Shown here one piece after another: positions 47,557 to 57,301 of a stretch of DNA of 64,000 nt. Source of the stretch: Rhizobium lentis (GTDB lineage: Bacteria > Pseudomonadota > Alphaproteobacteria > Rhizobiales > Rhizobiaceae); contig NZ_JACHBD010000004.1 in the NCBI RefSeq assembly GCF_014200175.1, forward strand, positions 248,001 through 312,000, written 5' to 3'. The position numbers were made by a program, and so were the translations under genes. Under the pieces are notes generated by a model that was not told where the DNA came from, ran no database searches, and saw nothing but the letters and a program-made list of their open reading frames with translations. How positions within the stretch are numbered: the first letter of the stretch is position 1; the number at the start of each line of letters is the position of its first letter.

Positions 47557-47775
47557 TCTTCACCGTCATTCTGCCTGTTGCCGCATCTGCCCATTGACGC
47601 CGCTCTGCCCTGTTCATACTTATAGCCCGACAAACGGCAAAGAGGCGCCTGCCGACCGTTTCGCACATCATGGCCTTTTTGCGAAGATCATGGTAAGTTC
47701 TTTTGATATCAGGCATTTGAACATTTCAGTGCCAAAACCCATTCTCTCCGGATCTTGACCCCGGCAGGAGGAAAC

Positions 47776-48108
47776 ATGACGGATACGAGTGTAACCCTTT
47801 CAGATGCCGCGGCAAAGCGTATCGCTGCGATCATCGGCGCGGAGGCCGGCAAGAGCGCGCTGCGCGTTTCGGTCGAAGGCGGTGGCTGTTCGGGCTTTTC
47901 CTATAAGTTCGACCTTGCCGACAGCGCGGGCGACGACGACGTCGTCGTCGAAAAGAACGACGCAAAAGTGCTGATCGACAGCCTGTCGCTCGTCTACATG
48001 GCTGGCTCGGAAATCGACTTCGTCGATAATCTGCTTGGTCAATCCTTCCAGATCAAGAACCCGAATGCGGTGGCAAGCTGCGGCTGCGGCACCAGCTTCT
48101 CGATCTGA
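47776..48108 (+). CDS. erpA: Iron-sulfur cluster insertion protein ErpA
   Basis: 110 residues, A-type carrier. Three conserved cysteines: one in GGGCSGFSYKF and two in the C-terminal CGCGTSFSI. The start ATG has AGGAGG upstream. It delivers clusters to apo-proteins. Alone between dgt and xthA with its own terminator-like hairpin after the stop. Confidence 0.93.
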   Translation: MTDTSVTLSDAAAKRIAAIIGAEAGKSALRVSVEGGGCSGFSYKFDLADSAGDDDVVVEKNDAKVLIDSLSLVYMAGSEIDFVDNLLGQSFQIKNPNAVASCGCGTSFSI

Positions 48109-48137
48109 ATATCCAGACGAATCGCACTGTCCCAATG

Positions 48138-48170
48138 AACCGGCCGAAGAAGTGTCTTCGGCCGGTTTAT
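48138..48170 (+). terminator. Terminator-like hairpin after erpA
   Basis: A perfect thirteen-pair stem AACCGGCCGAAGA / TCTTCGGCCGGTT around AGTG, followed by a short TTTAT run. Confidence 0.75.
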
Positions 48171-48233
48171 CGTCTTGTCCATTTGTGAAAGACCACGATA
48201 AAAGAAGCGCACGCAGCGGAACAGGACGAAGAG

Positions 48234-49025
48234 ATGAAGATCGCGACTTGGAACATCAACGGCGTCAAGGCGCGCATCGACAATCTGACGCAATGGCTCA
48301 AGGATTCCGATCCCGATATCGTCTGCCTGCAGGAGATCAAGACGATCGACGAAGGTTTTCCCAGGCTGGAGATCGAAGCGCTCGGCTATCACGTCGAGAC
48401 GCACGGCCAGAAGGGCTTCAACGGTGTGGCTATCCTCTCCAAGACTTCGCCTTCCGAAGTCAACCGCGGCCTGCCCGGTGATGCGCTGGACGAACAGTCC
48501 CGTTTCCTCGAGGCGGTGTTCACACTGCCGGACACGCGCATTCTGCGCGTCTGCTGCATCTATCTGCCGAACGGCAATCCTGTTGAAACGGAGAAATATC
48601 CCTACAAGCTCGCCTGGATGGAGCGTCTGCGGGTGTTTGCGGCCGAGCGCCTCGCCTATGAGGAGATTCTGGTGCTCGCCGGCGACTACAACGTCATCCC
48701 CGAGCCGCACGACTGCTTCGACCCCAAGGTCTGGGAAAACGATGCGCTATTTCTGCCGCGGACGCGGGAGGCATTCCGCAGGCTCGAAAATCTCGGGCTG
48801 ACCGATGCAGTGCGCGCGACGACGGATGCGACGCGGCTCTATTCCTTCTGGGATTATCAGGCGGGGGCGTGGCCGAAGAACAACGGCATCCGCATCGACC
48901 ACCTGCTGTTGTCACCGGAGGCTGCCGACCGGATGACGTCGGCGGCGATCGAAAAACATGTGCGGGCCTGGGAAAAGCCGTCCGACCACGTGCCTGTCGT
49001 CGCGTATTTCGATTTTGCGGCCTGA
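48234..49025 (+). CDS. xthA: Exodeoxyribonuclease III
   Basis: 263 residues. Start MKIATWNINGVKARIDNLTQ and metal motifs CLQEIKTID (Glu), LAGDYNVIPEPHDCFDP (Asp, Asn), RIDHLLLS and the final SDHVPVVA (Asp-His) define the XthA branch of the AP-endonuclease fold. It repairs abasic sites. ATG 48234 follows a GACGAAGAG run. Downstream gene exoR converges. Confidence 0.95.
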   Translation: MKIATWNINGVKARIDNLTQWLKDSDPDIVCLQEIKTIDEGFPRLEIEALGYHVETHGQKGFNGVAILSKTSPSEVNRGLPGDALDEQSRFLEAVFTLPDTRILRVCCIYLPNGNPVETEKYPYKLAWMERLRVFAAERLAYEEILVLAGDYNVIPEPHDCFDPKVWENDALFLPRTREAFRRLENLGLTDAVRATTDATRLYSFWDYQAGAWPKNNGIRIDHLLLSPEAADRMTSAAIEKHVRAWEKPSDHVPVVAYFDFAA

Positions 49026-49084
49026 CATTCGCAGTCCGTAGCACCGCGTCATCGCAACACGCGACAGGGCGCTGCAAGCAGGCT

Positions 49085-49882
49085 TCAGTCGTCGGAGCCG
49101 CTCGCAATGGCGTGCGAGAGCGATACCGCCGTGCGGCGGTCGGCCTCGTTCGCAACCGAGAAAGCCTGCTCCTGCAGCGCTTCCATCCAGCTGCAGTCTT
49201 TGGGCTTGCAGCGGTCGAGAGCGGCGGTCATCAGCGCGAGACCGCGGGCCGTCTGGCCTTCGTCGAAGAGAATATTTCCGAAAACCGCCATGGCGCCGGG
49301 ATGGCCACTCTTGCGCGCCTGGTTCAACCACTTCTTCGCCTGCTGCGGGCTGGCATTGCCGCCCTCGCCGGCCAGCATCATCTGCGCCAACTGGAACTGC
49401 GCCTCGGGAACGCCAAAGGTGGAGGCTACCTGGAAATAAAGCTGGCGGGCCTGGGTGAGATCGATCTTGACCGGGCTCCCCGATATGCCGTGCTTGTAGT
49501 AATTGGCGAGCGAGAGAAGCGCGTTGACGAAGAAGCCGGTGTCTTCCGAGCCGGGTTCGACACCCTGCTGGGCAATCTCACTGTAGATCTTGAAGGCTTC
49601 GAAATCATCCTGGGTCACGCCGTCGCCGTCGGCATACATATTGGCGAGCGCCCAGCGCGAACCGGTATGACCTTTTTCGGCGGCGTATTTGTAAGCTTCG
49701 ACCGCCTCCTCCTTCTGTCCGTTTTTATAGGCCTTGAAGCCGAACTTGAAGAGGTCGAACGGACCGGATTCCTTGCTGACGTCGCTCTTGATGTCGAAAG
49801 CGCGAACCGGGCCGGACATTGCCAGCGCGATCCCTAAGCCCATCAGCATGAACTTGAACAATTTGAACTCGGACGTTACCAT
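49085..49882 (-). CDS. exoR: Exopolysaccharide regulator ExoR
   Basis: 265 residues with an N-terminal signal sequence cleaved after residue 28 (GPVRA|FDIKS) and Sel1-like repeats, for example AVEAYKYAAEKGHTGSRWAL, EAFKIYSEIAQQGVEPGSED, QARQLYFQVASTFGVPEAQF and KKWLNQARKSGHPGAMAVFG. In S. meliloti, ExoR is a periplasmic inhibitor of the ExoS sensor kinase in the ExoS/ChvI system; its proteolysis raises succinoglycan and alters motility. The match to ExoR is strong throughout. Its kinase partners are not in this window. It has about 700 bases of upstream sequence, possibly with long regulatory leader. Confidence 0.95.
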   Translation of the reverse strand: MVTSEFKLFKFMLMGLGIALAMSGPVRAFDIKSDVSKESGPFDLFKFGFKAYKNGQKEEAVEAYKYAAEKGHTGSRWALANMYADGDGVTQDDFEAFKIYSEIAQQGVEPGSEDTGFFVNALLSLANYYKHGISGSPVKIDLTQARQLYFQVASTFGVPEAQFQLAQMMLAGEGGNASPQQAKKWLNQARKSGHPGAMAVFGNILFDEGQTARGLALMTAALDRCKPKDCSWMEALQEQAFSVANEADRRTAVSLSHAIASGSDD

Positions 49883-50541
49883 TTCAACCGATTTCTTTCG
49901 TTCATCGCACACAGCCGGCGCCGGCGCCGGACAGACGATGGATGTATTCATTCGAGGCGAGCGATCCCGCGGCGGGCTCCATGGCCCCTTTGCCCGCGTC
50001 GCATCCAGCCCGTTGGCCTTTTCCGAAAGGCGGAATTTTCAGCATGGCATCTAGAACCACCCGGCTCCCGGCATGGCCCGACTGCAATCTGTCTGGCATT
50101 CCTTTGGCAGGCGCGGCATCCGCCTTCCTGCCCTTATCGCTTTGGTAAACAGCAAATGTGACGAAACCGGTATCGGCTTCTCCGCCAAAGCCGCGCTGCT
50201 CAGGCGCACGGGTCGAAAAAACCGGCATTGAACGAATCGACAACCTCGTTGCAAGGCTGGATCTGCGGCCGGAACAGCCTTGTCCAAAAAGCGAAACGTC
50301 CGCAATCGAACGACTGTCGCCAATCGCGCCGCATGACCTGCTGTTGCCGGAAAAAAATTGACCCATGCTACTCTTTACACACACCCTACGTCTGCCGTCT
50401 TCTTGCCTGCCAATAGCGCTGCGCTCTCTTTGTGGCGGGAAATAGACAAATTCGCCGCGCAGCCACCATATGCCAACCGTCGTAAAAAAGTGTTGCTGAA
50501 TCGTCACAAATCGGCATGGGAATAGTATGATTAACGGACGT
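49883..50541. other. Long intergenic region upstream of exoR
   Basis: About 660 bases with no convincing gene; a minus-strand open frame (49902-50576) has Arg/Ser-rich, non-family composition and no ribosome site. The stretch must contain the exoR promoter. I see no clear -35/-10 pair, terminator or recognised RNA within it. Confidence 0.45.
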
Positions 50542-50571
50542 AAAAATAGAAGAGCCCGGCAGTGCCGGGCT
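50542..50571 (-). terminator. Terminator of the FadL-like gene
   Basis: Eight-pair stem AGCCCGGC / GCCGGGCT around AGT at 50553-50571, with a T-rich run (TCTATTTTTA) on the minus strand. Confidence 0.85.
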
Positions 50572-50593
50572 TTCAATTCTTCAAATCGGAGTA

Positions 50594-51841
50594 TTAGAAC
50601 TTAACCTTGAGGCTCGTCGACAGTGCAGTGACCAGATCGTTGCCAAAGGAATAGGAGACCTTATCTCCATAGGTGACGCCGTCCTGGGTCACAACGCCGG
50701 ACGAACCGCTCGTCAACAGACCCACGGCGCCAGCGATGCGCCATTCGATATGTTCGGTCGGCGTGTAGGCTGCACCGACACCCAGCGTCCAGCTGTCTGT
50801 CTGCGAACCGTAGCCCTGACTGGTGCCGCGGTCCCAGGTCAGGCTTACCGCACCGGCCCATTGATCGGTGAACTTGTGGCCGACACCACCGGAGATCGTC
50901 CAGCCGTCACGATAAAGAAGGTCGAGCGAGGTCAGACCACCCACGGGGCACGACAGGCCGTTGGTCGGGCAGAATGCTACCGACTGCAGGACGCTCCAAT
51001 TCGTCCATTTAACCGATCCGAATGCAAGCCAATCCGGAGCTATACCAGTCTGAACCTTCAACTCCAGAGAGTCCGGAGCCTCTGCGGAACCGGACACGGG
51101 CGTGATTAGGCCTCCATATACCGGCACAACCGGAACCTGACGCAGATCAACAGTTCCGGTCAGGTCGTCGTACTTGACGCGGCTGTTATAAACCAGGCTT
51201 GCACGCATAGCATATTCCGGGATCTCGTAAGCAAGACCAGCGCGCCAGCCCCAGCCGCTGTCTTCGAGGTCAAGGCGACCGACGCCGGTGCCGGTGCCGA
51301 GCAGAAGCGGAAGCGTTGAAACCAGACGTTCCTTGAAGCCTTCGACTTCCTGATAGAAGGCGCCGCCGATAAAGCGAAGCTGCCCGGGACCGACGTCAAA
51401 ACGATACGAACAAGTGCCGCCATAATTGCGGGTCTTGATTTCCGTTTCGATGTTGTCGTTGGCGCCAGCCCAGTTCAAACCCGGATCGGAATGGCCACCA
51501 AAGGGTTCGGAATAATCGACAAGGCAGTCGATTGCGTCGCCGAAACCAGCCTTAAAGCCAATATAGGGGATAGTGTAATTCGAGGTCTCGTCGGCACTGT
51601 TCGGGCGGCTGTTCAGATTGCCACCACCCGTAAATATCGACGTATTCGTGTCGCGGACGTCCTTCAGCTTGCGCTGCGGGGTGACGTAGGTAACGCCCGA
51701 TTGGAACGAAAAAGGCGACGTATCGAACAGCTGATCGATATTATAGCCGCCGCGCTCCAGACCGCCGGCGAAGGACGGCGATGCGAGCGACGAAAGAAGA
51801 ACGAGCGACGTTGCGCCCTTGGAAAACCTACGCGATGCCAT
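50594..51841 (-). CDS. Outer membrane protein transport protein, FadL/OmpP1 family
   Basis: 415 residues from ATG 51841 with a GGGGGAG site. Signal peptide cleaved near residue 25 (SPSFA|GGLER). The rest alternates amphipathic strands typical of a beta-barrel: SGWGWRAGLAYEIPEYAMRA, VKWTNWSVLQSVAF and DSWTLGVGAAYTPTEHIEWR, ending LSTSLKVKF with the terminal aromatic of outer membrane proteins. FadL-like proteins move hydrophobic compounds such as long-chain fatty acids. Substrate unknown here. Separate transcript with its own terminator. Confidence 0.9.
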   Translation of the reverse strand: MASRRFSKGATSLVLLSSLASPSFAGGLERGGYNIDQLFDTSPFSFQSGVTYVTPQRKLKDVRDTNTSIFTGGGNLNSRPNSADETSNYTIPYIGFKAGFGDAIDCLVDYSEPFGGHSDPGLNWAGANDNIETEIKTRNYGGTCSYRFDVGPGQLRFIGGAFYQEVEGFKERLVSTLPLLLGTGTGVGRLDLEDSGWGWRAGLAYEIPEYAMRASLVYNSRVKYDDLTGTVDLRQVPVVPVYGGLITPVSGSAEAPDSLELKVQTGIAPDWLAFGSVKWTNWSVLQSVAFCPTNGLSCPVGGLTSLDLLYRDGWTISGGVGHKFTDQWAGAVSLTWDRGTSQGYGSQTDSWTLGVGAAYTPTEHIEWRIAGAVGLLTSGSSGVVTQDGVTYGDKVSYSFGNDLVTALSTSLKVKF

Positions 51842-52178
51842 TGCGTCTCCCCCACTCCAGCAATTGATGTGACGCCACTCTAGTAAGTGTTCGCCTGACA
51901 TGGCAACGCGCCCCACGGCAGCGCTGCCGGCCATTGCAAGAGCCAACTTACGTAAAGAAATTGACGGACACGTCAAAAAATCTGGTTAATAAAATTTTAT
52001 TCCAGAGTTATTGGTTATTCGCGGAGCTTTTGGGTTTTCATTCCAAACATTGCGGAAGCTGTATCAATCCGACAACAGTACCAGTTTTCGCCCTTTGGAT
52101 GCCAGCAGGGCCACAATCCACAGGCTGAGCGCCTGAAATCAACCGCTTTCAGGACCGAATCACGCCCGCCCGAACGAC
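51842..52178. other. AT-rich upstream region of the FadL-like gene
   Basis: About 340 bases, clearly more AT-rich than the surroundings (TTAATAAAATTTTATT near 51984-51999). No gene is seen. It probably contains the promoter and regulatory sites of the FadL-like gene and is bounded by the valS terminator. Confidence 0.45.
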
Positions 52179-52209
52179 AAAAGACGCGCCCGAGGCCAGG
52201 CGCGTCTTT
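52179..52209. terminator. Terminator of valS
   Basis: Ten-pair stem AAGACGCGCC / GGCGCGTCTT around an eight-base loop, flanked by A and T runs, so it can act on both strands. Confidence 0.88.
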
Positions 52210-52238
52210 GAAATAACTACCAAAATGGGCGACGAAGC

Positions 52239-55082
52239 TTATCCGGCTTCGCTCACCCTGGAAAGGGCGATCTTCAGGCTCGCCATCTGACCCTTCAGTT
52301 CCTCTAAACGCTCGCGCTCAGCCTCGACCAGTTCGGGATTGGCATTGGCGACGAACTTCTCGTTGGAGAGCTTGCCGTCAACCCGCGACATCTCGCCTTC
52401 CATCTTGGCCATCGCCTTTTCGAGACGCGCCTTTTCGGCGGACAGGTCGATCAGACTGCCGAGTGGCAGGCAGACGGTGGCCTCGGCGACGACGATCTGG
52501 GCTGCTCCCTTCGGCGCATCGTCAGCGAGCGAGATCGCCTCGACACGCGCGAGCCGTTTGATGGCGGCGTCGTGGCGGAACAGCCTTTCGCGCGTCAGGT
52601 TGTTGGCCTTGACGACGACGAGCGGCGCGGTGGCCGACGGCGGCACGTTCATTTCGGCGCGCACGGAACGAATGCCGGAGACGAGGTCGATCAGCCAGTT
52701 GATCTCGTCGGCAGCCGCGTCGTCGGCATAGGACGGCGACGGCCATTCGGCATGGCAGACCAGCGTGTCGCGCTCTTTGCCTTCACCTGCCGTATGCGCC
52801 CAGAGCTCTTCGGTCATGAAGGGCATGAAGGGATGCAGCAGCTTGTAGATCTCTTCGAGAATAAAAGCACTGCAGGCTTGGGCTTCGGCCTTGGCGCCCT
52901 CGTCCTCGCCGTTGAAGACCGGCTTCAGAAGCTCGAGATACCAGTCGCAGACCTGGTTCCAGACGAAGCGGTAAAGGGCGCCGGCGGCGTCGTTGAAACG
53001 GAAGGCTTCAAGCGCTTCCGTAACGTCACGTTCCGTTCGGGCAAGTTCCGTTAGGATCCAGCGATTGATGGTGAGTTCGGCCGCCTCCGGCACAAAATGC
53101 GGATCGCTCTTTGCTCCGTTCATCTCGGCAAATCGCGTGGCGTTCCAGAGCTTGGTGCCGAAATTGCGGTAGCCGGCGATGCGGGCCGGATCGAGCTTCA
53201 CATCGCGGCCCTGTGCGGCCATGATCGCCAGGGTGAAGCGCAGTGCGTCGGCGCCGTATTCGTCGATCAGTTCCAGGGGGTCGATGACGTTGCCTTTCGA
53301 CTTCGACATCTTCTGCCCGTTCTTGTCTCGCACAAGCGCGTGAATGTAGACGGTATGGAAGGGCTCGACGGGATCGCCATTGTCGTCCTTCATGAAATGC
53401 AGACCCATCTGCATCATGCGAACCACCCAGAACGGGATAATGTCGAATCCGGTGACCAGAACATTCGTCGGATAATAGCGTGCAAGTTCCGGCGTCTCCT
53501 CGGGCCAGCCGAGTGTCGAGAAAGGCCAGAGCGCAGAAGAGAACCAGGTGTCGAGCACGTCCTCGTCACGCGTCAGGATTTCGCCGGGCTTGAAGTTTTC
53601 GAGCAGGTCCTTGACATACGCCTTCATCGGCCCTTCGTGCGAGAGGTAATGCTGGATCGCCGCCTGCAGCGCCTCTTCCTCGGTCTTTTCGACGAAGACC
53701 TGACCGTCGGGACCATACCATGCGGGAATCTGATGCCCCCACCAGAGCTGGCGGGAAATGCACCAGGGCTCGATGTTTTCCAGCCAGTTGAAATAGGTGT
53801 TTTCCCAGTTCCTCGGAATAAACCGGGTTCTTCCCTCGCGAACGGAATCCAGGGCGGGCTGCCCCAATGTCTTGTTGTCGACAAACCATTGTTCCGTCAG
53901 CCGCGGTTCGATCGGCACGCCGCCGCGGTCACCATGCGGGACCATATGCTTATGCGGTTCGATCTTCTCGAGGAGGCCGGCCTCTTCGAAGATTTCGACG
54001 ATGACCTTGCGCGCATAGAAACGGTCCTGCCCTTCCAGGCGATCCCAGGCGCCGTGCAGTGCGGCCGGATTGTCGAGGCCCTCGAGGAAATCCTCATTGT
54101 CCTTGATTGCAATGGTGCCGTCGACGTTCATGATGTTGATGGCGCGCAGCTTGGCGCGCTTGCCGACGTCGAAGTCATTGAAATCATGGGCCGGTGTGAC
54201 CTTCACCGCGCCCGTGCCGGCCGTCGGATCCGCATAGGAATCGGTGACGATCGGAATCTTGCGGCCGACGATCGGCAGGATGACATGTTTGCCGACGATC
54301 TGTTTGTAACGTTCGTCTTCGGGGTTCACGGCAACGCCGGTATCGCCGAGCATCGTCTCCGGCCGCGTCGTCGCGACGACGATATAATCACGCGTCTCGA
54401 ATTGAGTCGGCTTGCCTTCCTCGTCGAAAGCAATCGGATATTGATAGGTGACGCCCGGCTCGAGCGGATAACGCAGATGCCAGAGATGGCCCTTCACCTC
54501 GTGCTGCTCGACCTCCATGTCGGAGATCGCCGTCAGGAGCTTGGGGTCCCAATTGACGAGCCGCTTATCCTTGTAGATCAGGCCTTCCTTGTAGAGCGTG
54601 ACGAAAACCTCGAGAACGGCCTGGGACAGTCCTTCGTCCATGGTGAAGCGCTCGCGGGACCAGTCGCAGGACGCGCCCAGGCGCTTCAGCTGGTTGAAGA
54701 TCAGGCCGCCCGATTCCGCTTTCCACTCCCAGATCTTGTCGATGAAGGCTTCGCGGCCCATTTCGCGGCGGCCCGGCAGCTGCTGTTCCATCAGCTTGCG
54801 CTCGACCACCATCTGGGTTGCGATGCCCGCGTGATCCATGCCCGGCTGCCAGAGCACGTCCTTGCCGCGCATGCGCTCGAACCGCACCAGTATGTCCTGC
54901 AGCGTGTTGTTCAGCGCGTGACCCATGTGGAGCGAACCGGTGACGTTCGGCGGCGGGATCACGATGGTGAAGGTCTCGGCCCCGGGCTTGGCGTTCGCGC
55001 CAGCGCGGAAAGCGTCCGCTTCATCCCATTTGGCGGCGATTTTCGGTTCGACGGCAGCGGAATCATAGGTCTTGTCGAGCAT
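52239..55082 (-). CDS. valS: Valyl-tRNA synthetase
   Basis: 947 residues, class I. HIGH motif is GSLHMGHALN (residues 50-59) and KMSKS is DKNGQKMSKSKGNVIDPLEL. The editing domain in the middle includes VVATTRPETMLGDTGVAVNP and GAVKVTPAHDFNDFDVGK. The C-terminal coiled-coil arm (LSAEKARLEKAMAKMEGEMS) that contacts the tRNA is present. Full length and intact. Downstream of the DUF2497 gene, separated by its terminator. Confidence 0.98.
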   Translation of the reverse strand: MLDKTYDSAAVEPKIAAKWDEADAFRAGANAKPGAETFTIVIPPPNVTGSLHMGHALNNTLQDILVRFERMRGKDVLWQPGMDHAGIATQMVVERKLMEQQLPGRREMGREAFIDKIWEWKAESGGLIFNQLKRLGASCDWSRERFTMDEGLSQAVLEVFVTLYKEGLIYKDKRLVNWDPKLLTAISDMEVEQHEVKGHLWHLRYPLEPGVTYQYPIAFDEEGKPTQFETRDYIVVATTRPETMLGDTGVAVNPEDERYKQIVGKHVILPIVGRKIPIVTDSYADPTAGTGAVKVTPAHDFNDFDVGKRAKLRAINIMNVDGTIAIKDNEDFLEGLDNPAALHGAWDRLEGQDRFYARKVIVEIFEEAGLLEKIEPHKHMVPHGDRGGVPIEPRLTEQWFVDNKTLGQPALDSVREGRTRFIPRNWENTYFNWLENIEPWCISRQLWWGHQIPAWYGPDGQVFVEKTEEEALQAAIQHYLSHEGPMKAYVKDLLENFKPGEILTRDEDVLDTWFSSALWPFSTLGWPEETPELARYYPTNVLVTGFDIIPFWVVRMMQMGLHFMKDDNGDPVEPFHTVYIHALVRDKNGQKMSKSKGNVIDPLELIDEYGADALRFTLAIMAAQGRDVKLDPARIAGYRNFGTKLWNATRFAEMNGAKSDPHFVPEAAELTINRWILTELARTERDVTEALEAFRFNDAAGALYRFVWNQVCDWYLELLKPVFNGEDEGAKAEAQACSAFILEEIYKLLHPFMPFMTEELWAHTAGEGKERDTLVCHAEWPSPSYADDAAADEINWLIDLVSGIRSVRAEMNVPPSATAPLVVVKANNLTRERLFRHDAAIKRLARVEAISLADDAPKGAAQIVVAEATVCLPLGSLIDLSAEKARLEKAMAKMEGEMSRVDGKLSNEKFVANANPELVEAERERLEELKGQMASLKIALSRVSEAG

Positions 55083-55150
55083 TTTCTGACCAATTTCGAG
55101 GTTCGAGGATGGGCGTTTGTAAATAGGATGGCCACGGCCAAGTCAATAAA

Positions 55151-55180
55151 AAAGCCGCCCCGGAGACCGGAGCGGCCTTT
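55151..55180 (-). terminator. Terminator of the DUF2497/PopZ gene
   Basis: Interrupted stem GCCGC-CCGG / CCGG-GCGGC around AGA with mismatched bases, followed on the minus strand by a run of six T. Confidence 0.8.
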
Positions 55181-55199
55181 CCAAGAAAATGCAATCCGA

Positions 55200-56069
55200 T
55201 CAGCGGCGCGGGCCGCGCGCCACGCGCTCGATTTCCTCGCGCACCAACCGCTCGACCAGCGTCGGCAGATTATCATCGAGCCATTCGCGCAGCATCGGGC
55301 GCAGCATGTCCTCGGCGATTTCATCCAGCGAGCGGCGCTCCGCACCGTCGATCGCCGCGGCAAGCTCCTCGAAGGAGCGGCTGATCTGCAGGCCGGCATC
55401 TTCCGAAAGCAGCGTCGGCTGAACCTCCTCGACGACGCTCGGCAGGAAACGCTCGGTCGACGAACCAGCGGGTTCCAAAGCCGGCGGCGCTGTTTCGACG
55501 GCGCCGGCCGGCTCGGCGACGGCGACCCGTGCCGTTTCGACAAACGCCGGCTCGGTTGGCTGCTGTGGGGCAACAGGGGGAACGGGTGCAGCGGCAGCCG
55601 GGAAGATAGACTGTGCCGGCTGCGGCTGCGGGGCTGCGGTGCGCGGCGGTTCCGGCATCACGGTGAGCTGCGGTTCGGGTTGGCGGAAGCCGCTCGGAAT
55701 TTCGCGCAGGGCCTGGCCAGCCTGCACGGCGCTGCGCTCGGAGGCGGCGCGCACGCGGGCGGCGACATCGGCCAGCGACAGCGCGCGGGCCGGCGCTTCT
55801 GTCTCGGGGGCAGTGCCCGCCGAATTGGCGGCGACAAAACGCGGATCGGAAGAGCGCATGGCCGGTTCGGGAAACTCCCCGCCGGCATAGGCGTCATCGA
55901 CCGTCAGATGGATCTCGGAGCCGTTTACGTCCCTATCGGCGCCGTAAACCGGCGGCAGGGATGCGGATATCGCCTTGCCGGCGCCGGGTTCATTGCTTTC
56001 GATGATCTGGCGGATGGACGCCAGAATTTCTTCCATGGACGGTTCACGCGCTACACTTGGCTGAGCCAT
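55200..56069 (-). CDS. PopZ-like DUF2497 protein
   Basis: 289 residues. The N-terminal EPSMEEILASIRQIIESNEP helix and C-terminal helices LDEIAEDMLRPMLREWLDDN and LPTLVERLVREEIERVARG are the conserved ends of the DUF2497/PopZ family. A Pro/Ala/Glu-rich disordered middle lies between (about residues 90-200). In Caulobacter and Agrobacterium, PopZ forms a polar hub that anchors chromosome origins. Whether this protein is the polar organiser is inferred. Between valS and the PCMT-like gene. Confidence 0.88.
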   Translation of the reverse strand: MAQPSVAREPSMEEILASIRQIIESNEPGAGKAISASLPPVYGADRDVNGSEIHLTVDDAYAGGEFPEPAMRSSDPRFVAANSAGTAPETEAPARALSLADVAARVRAASERSAVQAGQALREIPSGFRQPEPQLTVMPEPPRTAAPQPQPAQSIFPAAAAPVPPVAPQQPTEPAFVETARVAVAEPAGAVETAPPALEPAGSSTERFLPSVVEEVQPTLLSEDAGLQISRSFEELAAAIDGAERRSLDEIAEDMLRPMLREWLDDNLPTLVERLVREEIERVARGPRR

Positions 56070-56378
56070 ATCTATCCCCGTTATCCCAAAACAACGACCG
56101 GATGGTGTGGAGCGTTCATCCGAATCACCACGACCTTAGAATACCCCAGACGTGAAAAAAATCATCGCGAATCAAATGAATGCGGCCATGCACAGTTTTG
56201 TTACCCAATGATTGCCGTCCGCAATTCGCGGCCAAGGCGCCAGGATAAATGATATTTGTGAAGGTTTCCGGCAGCGCAAACGAATCCGCCCCGAAATCGG
56301 AATCGATTGAGGGCGGATGCGCCGATACAAGTCGTCACAGCGTCATTTGCGCGCCTGAAAAGTCACGCGGCGCGCAGT
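56070..56378. other. Intergenic region between PopZ-like and PCMT-like genes
   Basis: About 310 bases with no gene-like frame. A promoter for the PopZ-like gene is expected here; none is convincingly seen. I see no remnant of another coding sequence. Confidence 0.45.
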
Positions 56379-56404
56379 AAAACGGGCGCCATCGGCGCCC
56401 TTTT
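56379..56404. terminator. Bidirectional terminator after the PCMT-like gene
   Basis: Stem GGGCGCC / GGCGCCC around ATC (56384-56400), with AAAA before and TTTT after it. Confidence 0.85.
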
Positions 56405-56429
56405 CTTAAATTCACCGAGGAAAACAGCG

Positions 56430-57092
56430 TCAAAAAACGAATTCGCGCGCCTTGGCAAAACCCGGCAGCGGCTTGACCGAAGCGTTGAAGAAGACATTCT
56501 CCGAAATGGCGCCGCGCTCGGCGACGAAGACCTTGGCGCGGGCTGCATTGCCATGGCCTTCGACCGTGACCAGACGGCCGCCATCGCGCAATTGACCGAG
56601 AAGAGCGACCGGAACTTCCTCGACCGCGCCATTGATGAAGATCAGGTCATAGGGAGCGCCGGCAGCATAGCCCTTTTCGAGCGGACCGGTCACAACTTCG
56701 ACCTTGCCGTAGCCGGCAAGCTTTGCCTTCGCCTCGGCGGCCAGCGCCTCGTCGCATTCGAGCGCGATGACGGAGCCGGCGATGATTGACAGCAGCGCCG
56801 ATGTGTAACCGGTGCCGCAACCGACTTCGAGTACGAAATCATCCTTGCTGATGGCCGCCAGTTGCAGCAGCTTTGCGAGTGGCGAAGCCTCCATGAGGAA
56901 GCGGGCGGGCTTGCCCGGTGCGGCAGCGGAGATCTCGACGTCGTTGTCGACGTACGCCAGGAGCTTTGCCTTCTCCGGCACGAAAGCCTCACGCGGCACC
57001 GTGAGAAACGCCGTCAGCACGGAATGCGACGTAACGTCCGTCGTGCGAACTTGGTTGTCGACCATCTTTGCGCGCGCTGCTTCGAAATCCAT
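56430..57092 (-). CDS. PCMT-family methyltransferase (second isoaspartyl methyltransferase-like)
   Basis: 220 residues starting MDFEAARAKMVDNQVRTTDV at ATG 57092 (an ATG just before it is poorly spaced from the AGAGG site). SAM motif VLEVGCGTGYTSALLSIIAG followed by VIALECDE; a later DLIFINGAVEEVP is the post-II motif. This is the shorter alphaproteobacterial PCMT-like group and is distinct from the classical pcm at 33861; its repair activity is not established. It is divergent from the 33-residue membrane protein gene. Confidence 0.88.
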   Translation of the reverse strand: MDFEAARAKMVDNQVRTTDVTSHSVLTAFLTVPREAFVPEKAKLLAYVDNDVEISAAAPGKPARFLMEASPLAKLLQLAAISKDDFVLEVGCGTGYTSALLSIIAGSVIALECDEALAAEAKAKLAGYGKVEVVTGPLEKGYAAGAPYDLIFINGAVEEVPVALLGQLRDGGRLVTVEGHGNAARAKVFVAERGAISENVFFNASVKPLPGFAKAREFVF

Positions 57093-57301
57093 CATGTCCT
57101 CTCGCTCTTGAAAAGCGGTTCCTGTCCCCTGTCTCTTAATCTCCGACACGGATGCTTTCAAGGCTTGGCAGCAGTCGACGAAAAGAATCCGGCGAACGCC
57201 TCTTTCGCGCCACGGGAGGGACAAGACGCGGCAGCCCAAACGTGGAATCCCTTGCCCCTTCATGGTATGATTTGCATCGGAGGAAATGGGAGGAGCAGGC
57301 C

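Noticed and set aside
49902..50576. 224-codon minus-strand frame upstream of exoR
   Set aside because: Overlaps the FadL terminator, lacks a ribosome site and has no recognisable domain; composition is unlike neighbouring proteins.
53097..56252. Very long plus-strand open frame (1051 codons) opposite valS and the PopZ-like gene
   Set aside because: It is antisense to two well-identified genes with full conserved motifs. High GC content makes such long empty frames common; its composition (Arg, His, Asp-rich, no domains) and lack of a ribosome site show no sign of coding.
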